Shown piece by piece: positions 57,361 to 64,000 of a stretch of 64,000 bases of DNA (the stretch's first letter is position 1; every line of letters begins with the position of its first letter). The notes beneath the pieces are model-generated. The model saw only the letters and a list, made by a program, of their open reading frames with translations. It made no database searches and was not told where the DNA came from. The translations under genes were made by a program, and so were the position numbers. Source of the DNA: Qipengyuania polymorpha (lineage in GTDB: Bacteria; Pseudomonadota; Alphaproteobacteria; Sphingomonadales; Sphingomonadaceae); NCBI RefSeq assembly GCF_019711435.1, contig NZ_JAIGNK010000003.1, positions 248,001-312,000 of the forward strand. The letters run 5' to 3'.

Positions 57361-60300
57361 ATGGGTTCCAAGTCCGCCACTACGCCTGCCGCACAGACCA
57401 AGGCGCTGCTCCAGCACATGCGCGATTCGATGCTGCCGGGCGACACACCGTTCGACGACGAGCGCATGCGCGAAGCGGCCGAATTCGTCACGAGGACAGC
57501 ACAGCAGCGCAAGTTCGGCGAAGTGGCCATGGCCATCGAGACGGTTTCGGAAGGCCACCGCTACACGCGCATCGCCATCATCAATGACGACATGCCCTTC
57601 CTCGTCGATTCGACTGCCAATGCGATTGCCGCGCTCGGCATTTCCATCGACCGGCTGGTCCACCCCGTGGTCCCCGTCGAGCGCACGTCGGACTGCACGC
57701 TCAGCCGCGTCCTCGAAGGCGAGCCGGAAGATGCCTATTGGGAATCGATGGTCTACATCGAGACCACGCGCATCGACGCCAAGCAGCGTCGTGCTCTCGA
57801 AGAGTCGCTGCAGGTTACGCTGGCCGATGTCCGGGCAGCGGTCGACGACTGGCCGAAGCTGCAGGAGCAGATGCAGGCCGACGCCGAGAGCATCGAGGAC
57901 GCGGAAGGCCGTGCGCTGCTCGAATGGCTCGATTCGGGCATGCTCACCCAGCTTGGCCATGTCGTGCGCCTGCGCGACGGCTCCCAGCAGGGCGAACTCG
58001 GCATCTGCCGCGCGGGCGAGCCCGAATTGCTGGTCGATGCAAGCTACGAACGCGCGTTCAAATGGTTCGAGGGCAAGGGCGCCAAGCGCACCCCGCTCAT
58101 CATCAAGGCCAACCACATCGCGCGCGTGCACCGCAATGTGCCGCTCGACCTTTTCATCGTGCCGCGTCACGAGGGTAAGAAACTGGTCGCGCTGTCGGTC
58201 CATGCCGGTGTCTGGACCAGCGCCGCGCTGGCCGCGCCGCCGCGCGCCGTGCCGATCCTGCGCGAGCGGCTCGACGCCATTCGCGACAAGCTGAACTTCG
58301 ACGAGAGCGGCCATGCCGGAAAGGCGCTGGTCCACGCGATGACCGCGCTGCCGCACGACCTCCTCATCGGCTTTAGCGAGGAAGCGACCGAGCGTGTCGC
58401 CACCACCATGATGGCGCTGGTCGATCGTCCGCGCCCGCGCCTCGCGCTGGTCGAGGCCCCGCTCGCCCGCCACCTCTTCGCCTTCGTCTGGCTGCCGCGC
58501 GACATGCTGGCGACGCAGGTCCGCCTGCAAATCAAGTCGCTGCTCGAAGAGAACGCGGCCGCGCGCCTGCTCGACTGGAGCCTCGAGGTCGAAGGCGGCA
58601 ACCTCGCTATGCTGCGCTTCGTGCTCGACATTCGCGACGGCGCGAAGGCACCCGACGAGGCGCTGCTCGAAGATCAGCTGCAGACCCTTTTGCGCGGCTG
58701 GAGCGAGGCAGTCGAAAACGAACTCGCCAATCTGGTGCCCGAAGGCCGCGCGGCCGCGCTTGCCATGCGCTTCGCCGAGCATTTCCCGACCGCCTACCGC
58801 GCCCGTTTCGGCCCGCGCGAAGCGGCTGAAGATATCGCCCGCCTGCGCGACCTCGGCATCCATGCCGATGAGGACGAGGCCGACGATGCACCCCATCGCG
58901 GCGCGCGCCTTTACCTGTGCGAGCGCGACGATCCCGCCTGCCTGCGCCTCAAGCTCTACCAGGCAGAGGGCAGCCTGCCGCTGTCCGACGCGGTCCCCGT
59001 GCTCGAAAATTTCGGATTCCACGTGCAGTCGGAAATGCCGACCGTGCTGAAAGACGGCGACCTCGGCACCGTCCATGATTTCGCGCTGCAACTCGCTCCC
59101 GGTGTCGGTGCCGAAGACCTCATCGCGCGTTCCGAGGTCATCGAGAATGCGGTTGCCGCCGTCCTCAACGGCCATGCCGAAAACGATGTCTTCAACCGCC
59201 TTGTCGCCGAAGCAGGCCTTGGCGCGGCGCAGGCCGACTGGCTGCGCGCCTTTTATCGCTACCTGCGCCAGACCGGCATGGGCTTCACCATCTACACGGT
59301 GGTCGACGCCCTGGCGAAGAATAGCGACATCACTGCGGCGCTCATCGACCTGTTCACCGCGCGCCACGACCCCGAGTTCGAGGGTAGCCGCGAAGACGCC
59401 ATCGAGGATGCACGCGGCGCCATCAAGCGCGGGCTGTCCAAGGTGAAGGCCATCAACGACGACCGCCTGCTGCGGCTCTACAACGCGCTGATTGACGCCA
59501 TCCTGCGCACCAACAGCTTCGCCCCTGCGGCGAACGAGGCGCTGGCGTTCAAGATCGACAGCGCGCTGGTGCCGAACCTGCCCAAGCCGCTGCCGTGGCG
59601 CGAAATCTTCGTCTATTCGCGCCGTGTCGAGGGCATCCACTTGCGCTCCGGCCCGGTGGCGCGCGGCGGGCTTCGCTGGTCCGACCGGCGCGACGACTTC
59701 CGCACCGAAATCCTTGGCCTGATGAAGGCGCAGCGCGTCAAGAACGCGGTGATCGTGCCGACGGGTGCGAAGGGCGGTTTCTATCCCAAGCAGCTGCCCG
59801 ATCCCGCGCTCGACCGTGACGGTTGGGCCGCCGAGGGACAGGCGAGCTACGAGGTCTTCATCCGCACGCTGCTGTCGGTCACCGACAATATCGTCGACGA
59901 CAAGGTCGTGCATCCCGAAGGCGTAGTCATCACCGATGGCGAGGACCCCTATTTCGTGGTCGCCGCCGACAAGGGCACGGCGCGCTTCTCCGACGTGGCC
60001 AATGCCATCGCCGAATCGAAGGACTTCTGGCTCGACGACGCTTTCGCGTCCGGCGGCTCTAAGGGTTACGACCACAAGGCCATGGGCATCACCGCCAAGG
60101 GCGCGTGGGTCAGCGTCCAGCGCCACTTCCTCGAAATGGGTATCGACGTTCAGTCCGATCCCATCCAGGTGGTCGGCTGCGGCGACATGTCGGGCGACGT
60201 GTTCGGCAACGGCATGCTGCTGTCGAAAGCCATCAAGCTGGTGGCAGCCTTCGACCATCGCCACATTTTCCTCGACCCCGATCCCGATCCGGCAAAAAGC

Positions 60301-62055
60301 TGGAAGGAACGTGCGCGCATGTTCGACCTGCCGCGCTCGAGCTGGGAAGATTACAACGCCGACCTCATCTCACGCGGTGGCGGCGTCTATCCGCGCGATG
60401 CCAAGACCATCAAGCTTTCCAAGGCAATGCAGAAGGTGCTTGGCCTCGACGTGTCGGAAATCGAGCCGGAAGCGCTGATTTCGGGCATACTCAAGGCCCC
60501 GGTCGACCTCATCTGGTTCGGCGGCATCGGCACTTACATCAAGGCCTCGGCCGAGAACAACGTGCAGGTGGGTGACCCGGCCAACGACGTGCTGCGCGTC
60601 GATGCGAAGGATGTGCGCGCACGGGTCATCGGCGAAGGCGCCAACCTCGGCGCGACGCAGGCCGGACGTATCGAATTCTCGCTCAATGGCGGGCGCTGCA
60701 ACACCGACTTCATCGACAATTCGGCCGGCGTCGATTGCTCGGACAACGAGGTCAACATCAAGATTGCGCTCGCCGCGGCCAAGCGCAGCGGCAAGCTGAC
60801 CGAGCCCAAGCGCGTCAAGCTCTTGGAAGAGATGACCGACGAGGTCGCCGAGATCGTGCTGGAGGACAACCGCCTGCAGGCGCTCGCGCTCTCCATCGCC
60901 GAAATCGGCGGCGACCGCGCGATGAATTCGCAGCTACACCTCATCGAAACGCTCGAGGCGGGCGGCAATCTCGACCGGCGGACCGAGGGGCTGGCGGACA
61001 ACCAGACGCTCCAGCGGCGCGCGGCGGATGGCATGGGCCTCACCCGGCCCGAGCTCGCCGTGCTGCTGTCCTCGACCAAGCTGGTGCTGCAGGACGCTAT
61101 CGAGAACAGCGACCTGCCCGACGACCCCATCCTCGAAGACCTGCTCCTGCGCAGCTTCCCGCAGCCCATGCGTAAGAAGTTCAAGGAGCAGATCGCAAAC
61201 CACCGCCTGCGCCGCGAAATCATCGCGACCAAGCTCGCCAACGCCATGGTCAACCGCCTCGGCATCATCCACCCGTTCGAACTGGTCGAGGAAGAAGGCG
61301 TTGAACTAAGCCAGGTCGCGGCAAGCTTCGTGGCTGTCGCGCACCTGTTCGACCTGCGCAGCCTCTGGGCCGAGCTCGATACGGCGAAGATGGAGGAAGG
61401 CGCGCGCCTGCTCATGTTCGACCGTCTGGCAGCGGCAACCGCAAACCTCATGTCCGACGTGCTGCGCACCGGCGCGGGCCGGGTGAAGCCTGCCGAAATG
61501 GTCGCGGAACTGGGCAAGGGCGTGGAGATGCTGGTCAAGGATACCGACCAGCTGCTCGGCAGCGAGTTGAAGGCGCAGTCCTCCAAGCTGCACGAGAAGT
61601 TCACCACTGCCGGTGCCAGCGATGCCATGGCTTCGCGCGTCACGCACATGTTCGACCTCGACGGTTCGGTCGGCCTCGCCCAACTGGCGAGCGACACCGA
61701 AATCGGCGCGCGGATGATTACCGAGGGCTTCACCGATATCGGCGCCAAGCTCGGCATCGACTGGGCGCAGAGCGTGGCGGCAACCATGATCCCCTCGGAC
61801 GTCTGGGAGCGGCTGCTGGTCTCCGGCCTCGCGCGCGATTTCCAGCAGATGCGGCTCGAACTGCTGCGCCGCCTCTCGCGCCGCAAGGATGCAAAGAAGG
61901 ACATGCCGGGCGTGGTCGAGAACTGGCTCAGCGACCACGAAGTCGCGGTGCGCCAGTTCAAGACGATGGTCGAGCGTGCACAGGGCCAGACGCCGGTTGC
62001 GCCCGCCATGCTCGCGCAGATTGCCAGCATGGCGCGCAACCTGCTGGGGCGGTGA
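57361..62055 (+). CDS. gdhB: NAD-specific glutamate dehydrogenase, large (GdhB/GDH-180) type
   Basis: A 1564-residue catabolic enzyme that oxidises glutamate to 2-oxoglutarate and ammonia. The long N-terminal region (about 1-600) contains ACT-like regulatory segments. The catalytic dehydrogenase core begins near 755: VEGIHLRSGPVARGGLRWSDR, then MKAQRVKNAVIVPTGAKGGF with the substrate Lys, GGSKGYDHKAMGITAKGAWVSVQRH, and VVGCGDMSGDVFGNGMLLS (NAD-binding). A large C-terminal helical domain follows. Size and blocks match the GDH-180 family, about 1600 residues and often allosterically regulated. Start at ATG 57361, with GAGAGG upstream. It is monocistronic. gltBD and glnE are also in this window. 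Confidence 0.96.
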   Translation: MGSKSATTPAAQTKALLQHMRDSMLPGDTPFDDERMREAAEFVTRTAQQRKFGEVAMAIETVSEGHRYTRIAIINDDMPFLVDSTANAIAALGISIDRLVHPVVPVERTSDCTLSRVLEGEPEDAYWESMVYIETTRIDAKQRRALEESLQVTLADVRAAVDDWPKLQEQMQADAESIEDAEGRALLEWLDSGMLTQLGHVVRLRDGSQQGELGICRAGEPELLVDASYERAFKWFEGKGAKRTPLIIKANHIARVHRNVPLDLFIVPRHEGKKLVALSVHAGVWTSAALAAPPRAVPILRERLDAIRDKLNFDESGHAGKALVHAMTALPHDLLIGFSEEATERVATTMMALVDRPRPRLALVEAPLARHLFAFVWLPRDMLATQVRLQIKSLLEENAAARLLDWSLEVEGGNLAMLRFVLDIRDGAKAPDEALLEDQLQTLLRGWSEAVENELANLVPEGRAAALAMRFAEHFPTAYRARFGPREAAEDIARLRDLGIHADEDEADDAPHRGARLYLCERDDPACLRLKLYQAEGSLPLSDAVPVLENFGFHVQSEMPTVLKDGDLGTVHDFALQLAPGVGAEDLIARSEVIENAVAAVLNGHAENDVFNRLVAEAGLGAAQADWLRAFYRYLRQTGMGFTIYTVVDALAKNSDITAALIDLFTARHDPEFEGSREDAIEDARGAIKRGLSKVKAINDDRLLRLYNALIDAILRTNSFAPAANEALAFKIDSALVPNLPKPLPWREIFVYSRRVEGIHLRSGPVARGGLRWSDRRDDFRTEILGLMKAQRVKNAVIVPTGAKGGFYPKQLPDPALDRDGWAAEGQASYEVFIRTLLSVTDNIVDDKVVHPEGVVITDGEDPYFVVAADKGTARFSDVANAIAESKDFWLDDAFASGGSKGYDHKAMGITAKGAWVSVQRHFLEMGIDVQSDPIQVVGCGDMSGDVFGNGMLLSKAIKLVAAFDHRHIFLDPDPDPAKSWKERARMFDLPRSSWEDYNADLISRGGGVYPRDAKTIKLSKAMQKVLGLDVSEIEPEALISGILKAPVDLIWFGGIGTYIKASAENNVQVGDPANDVLRVDAKDVRARVIGEGANLGATQAGRIEFSLNGGRCNTDFIDNSAGVDCSDNEVNIKIALAAAKRSGKLTEPKRVKLLEEMTDEVAEIVLEDNRLQALALSIAEIGGDRAMNSQLHLIETLEAGGNLDRRTEGLADNQTLQRRAADGMGLTRPELAVLLSSTKLVLQDAIENSDLPDDPILEDLLLRSFPQPMRKKFKEQIANHRLRREIIATKLANAMVNRLGIIHPFELVEEEGVELSQVAASFVAVAHLFDLRSLWAELDTAKMEEGARLLMFDRLAAATANLMSDVLRTGAGRVKPAEMVAELGKGVEMLVKDTDQLLGSELKAQSSKLHEKFTTAGASDAMASRVTHMFDLDGSVGLAQLASDTEIGARMITEGFTDIGAKLGIDWAQSVAATMIPSDVWERLLVSGLARDFQQMRLELLRRLSRRKDAKKDMPGVVENWLSDHEVAVRQFKTMVERAQGQTPVAPAMLAQIASMARNLLGR

Positions 62056-62107
62056 AACGTCTCTCAACGCTTGACCGCGCGGCAGTTTGACGCCAGCCAT
62101 TCGCGCC

Positions 62108-63334
62108 ATGGAGCATTATGACGTCGTCATCGTCGGGTCGGGGCACGGCGGCGCACAGGCTGCGATAGCCTTGCGCCAGGCAGGCCACGAGGACAGCATC
62201 CTCATGGTCAGCCGCGACCGCAACCCGCCCTACGAGCGCCCGCCGCTGTCGAAGGAATATCTCGCCGGGGACAAGCCCTTCGAGAAAATCCTCATCCGTC
62301 CCGAGGCCTTCTGGGCGGAGCGGAACGTGGCGCTGCGCCTGGGGGCGAACGTCAATGAAGTCGACTGGATGAAGCACGTCTTGGCGCTGTCGGACGATAC
62401 CTCGGTCAGCTATCGCAAGCTCATCTGGGCAGGCGGCGGCGATGCACGAAGGCTCGGCTGCCCGGGTGCGGAGTTGGCGGGCATCCACACCATCCGCAAT
62501 CGGCGCGATACCGATGCGCTCAAGTCCGAACTGGAAGCGGGCGCAAAGCGCGCGGTCGTGGTCGGCGCGGGCTACATCGGCCTCGAAGCCGCCGCTGTCC
62601 TGCGCAAACTGGGCTGCGAAGTGACGGTCGTCGAAATGCAGGACCGCGTGCTGGCGCGTGTGGCCGGGCCGGAAATCTCCGAATTCTTTGCCAAGGAACA
62701 CCGCGAACAGGGTGTCGACCTGCGGCTCGAAACCGGTGTCGAACGCATCGAGGGCGATGGCGAGAAGGTCACCGGCGTCACGCTGTCGACCGGCGAGACC
62801 ATCGCCTGCGAGATCGTCATCGTCGGCATCGGCATCGTGCCTTCTGTCGGACCGCTGATTGCGGCGGGCGCAGCGGGCAGCAACGGGGTGGATGTCGATA
62901 CATTCGGGCGCACCTCGCTCGACGATATCTACGCCATCGGCGACTGCGCAGCGCATGCGAACCCCTATGCGGGTAATGCCGTGGTGCGGCTGGAATCGGT
63001 GCAGAACGCGAACGACATGGCGAGCGTGGCGGCCAAGGCCATCATGGGCGACAAGCAGGATTACGACGCCGTGCCGTGGTTCTGGTCGAACCAGTACGAC
63101 TTGCGGCTGCAGACCGTTGGCCTCTCGCTCGGCTACGACCAGACCGTGCTGCGCGGCGATCCGGAAACCCGCAAGTTCAGCCTCATCTACCTGCGCGAAG
63201 GCGAGGTGATCGCGCTCGACTGCGTCAACAACACGCGCGACTATGCGCAGGGGCGCAAGCTGGTGATGAACCGGGCGGAGATAGACCCCGAGCTGCTGGC
63301 CGACACCGAGGTTCCGCTCAAGGAAATGGGCTGA
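62108..63334 (+). CDS. FAD-dependent ferredoxin reductase-type oxidoreductase
   Basis: A 408-residue flavoprotein of the ferredoxin/rubredoxin reductase group. The FAD motif [14 protein letters not shown] is at residues 6-19, RPPLSKEYL near 50, the NAD(P)H motif [17 protein letters not shown] near 150 and the ADP-region [15 protein letters not shown] near 275. The C-terminal domain ([19 protein letters not shown]) is the typical reductase-C segment. Such enzymes pass electrons to a ferredoxin that serves a P450 or dioxygenase; the window holds a P450 at 39.8 kb. ATG 62108 is used, without a clear Shine-Dalgarno sequence; an in-frame TTG lies at 62087. The 3' end overlaps queG by 17 bases. Confidence 0.88.
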   Translation: MEHYDVVIVGSGHGGAQAAIALRQAGHEDSILMVSRDRNPPYERPPLSKEYLAGDKPFEKILIRPEAFWAERNVALRLGANVNEVDWMKHVLALSDDTSVSYRKLIWAGGGDARRLGCPGAELAGIHTIRNRRDTDALKSELEAGAKRAVVVGAGYIGLEAAAVLRKLGCEVTVVEMQDRVLARVAGPEISEFFAKEHREQGVDLRLETGVERIEGDGEKVTGVTLSTGETIACEIVIVGIGIVPSVGPLIAAGAAGSNGVDVDTFGRTSLDDIYAIGDCAAHANPYAGNAVVRLESVQNANDMASVAAKAIMGDKQDYDAVPWFWSNQYDLRLQTVGLSLGYDQTVLRGDPETRKFSLIYLREGEVIALDCVNNTRDYAQGRKLVMNRAEIDPELLADTEVPLKEMG

Positions 63335-64000
63335 GTTTGCGCGCGGCCCAGTCGGCAGCTTCGGCCACGACCGGGTCTTCGTCACCTCGCAGCGCCTCGA
63401 CCGCGGCGAGCAATTCCGCATTCCCGCTATTGCCCGCCGCATAAAGGCAATTGCGCACGAACCGATTGCGCCCGACGCGCTTGATGGGCGAGCCGGAGAA
63501 GAACTGGCGGAAGCCCGCATCGTCGAAAGCAAGGAACTCTGCCAGCCGCGGCGCGGTCAGGTCTTCGCGCGGGGCGAGCTTGATGTGGCGATGCGCGGCA
63601 TCGGCGAACTTGTTCCACGGGCACACGGCGAGGCAATCGTCGCATCCGTAGATGCGGTTTCCGAGCGCTTCGCGAAACTCTTCGGGAATGGCTTCCTTGT
63701 GCTCGATGGTGAGGTAGGAAATGCACCTCCTCGCATCAAGCTTGTAGGGCGCGGGGAAAGCATCGGTCGGGCAGGCATCCTGGCACGCGCGGCAACTGCC
63801 ACACATGTCGCGGTGCGGTGCGTCGGGCTCGAACGGGATGGTCGAGTAAATCGCGCCGAGGAACAGCCAGCTGCCATGCTCGCGGCTGACGAGATTGGTA
63901 TGCTTGCCCTGCCAGCCGATACCCGCGGCCTGCCCCAGCGGCTTTTCCATCACCGGCGCGGTGTCGACGAAGACCTTGAGCTCGCTTTCCGGCGCACGCT
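63318..64000 (-). CDS. queG: Epoxyqueuosine reductase QueG (partial, N-terminus beyond window)
   Basis: The C-terminal two-thirds of QueG, the cobalamin and 4Fe-4S enzyme making queuosine in tRNA. Visible are [22 protein letters not shown] (a typical active-site segment), the first cluster [16 protein letters not shown], then [15 protein letters not shown] for the second cluster. The C-terminal HEAT-like helices ([24 protein letters not shown]) close the chain. The frame is open at the right edge, so the start lies outside the window. It ends inside the 3' end of the convergent FAD reductase (17-base overlap). Confidence 0.94.
   Translation of the reverse strand, partial: RAPESELKVFVDTAPVMEKPLGQAAGIGWQGKHTNLVSREHGSWLFLGAIYSTIPFEPDAPHRDMCGSCRACQDACPTDAFPAPYKLDARRCISYLTIEHKEAIPEEFREALGNRIYGCDDCLAVCPWNKFADAAHRHIKLAPREDLTAPRLAEFLAFDDAGFRQFFSGSPIKRVGRNRFVRNCLYAAGNSGNAELLAAVEALRGDEDPVVAEAADWAARKLSPFP

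Overview
The window is about 64 kb of chromosome from a high-GC alphaproteobacterium, most likely a sphingomonad of the Erythrobacter/Qipengyuania type. This rests on gene content rather than a database match: leuS-lptE-holA order, DUF3576 lipoprotein, giant GdhB-type glutamate dehydrogenase, gltBD, PHB-type reductase, P450 plus acyl-CoA synthetase pair, ABHD10-like hydrolase, a GlnE-Bcp-DUF455 string and YqiJ/YqiK flotillin. Genes are densely packed with many 1-4 base overlaps. I see no rRNA, tRNA, insertion sequence, prophage or CRISPR array.

Layout. 0-7 kb: hisC (cut by the left edge), metX-metW, a DUF4126 membrane protein, a DUF5996 protein, an exported esterase with a paired palindromic operator, then a thiolase/MaoC lipid pair. 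7-16 kb: an acidic membrane protein, gltB-gltD, a secreted subtilase. 16-25 kb: DNA repair (ung), a DksA-like zinc finger, a short RNase D, LPS transport (lptC-lptA, lptE), holA and leuS. 25-31.5 kb: an exported protein, phaB, a membrane-anchored LuxR-type protein, small proteins, murA, galU. 31.5-38 kb: M28 peptidase, glnE, a one-cysteine Bcp, a DUF455 ferritin-like protein, an M23 peptidase. 38-44 kb: acyl-CoA synthetase-P450 pair, yqiJ-yqiK, agmatine deiminase. 45-49.5 kb (minus strand): a threonine-rich leader peptide followed by thrS, a metallophosphoesterase and two TauE/SafE permeases. 49.5-57 kb: phoD, a three-gene XRE/membrane-protein cassette, DUF898-M48-ABHD10-TPR-LLM genes. 57-64 kb: gdhB, an FAD-dependent ferredoxin-reductase-type enzyme, and queG cut by the right edge.

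Two themes connect the genes. Nitrogen/glutamate handling recurs (gltBD, glnE, gdhB, agmatine deiminase), as does cell-envelope building (lptA/C/E, murA, galU, M23 peptidase, flotillin).

The most striking find is a 23-codon minus-strand reading frame at 49442-49513, which lies just upstream of thrS and carries seven Thr codons in a row. It is followed by RNA segments able to form mutually exclusive 1:2, 2:3 and 3:4 pairings, the layout of a classical transcription attenuator. Its promoter overlaps the phoD stop codon and sits so close to the ATG that the message should be leaderless. The weak point is that the 3:4 hairpin lacks a U-run. The same close promoter-to-ATG spacing recurs in front of metX, rnd, galU and agmatine deiminase, so leaderless transcripts may be common here.
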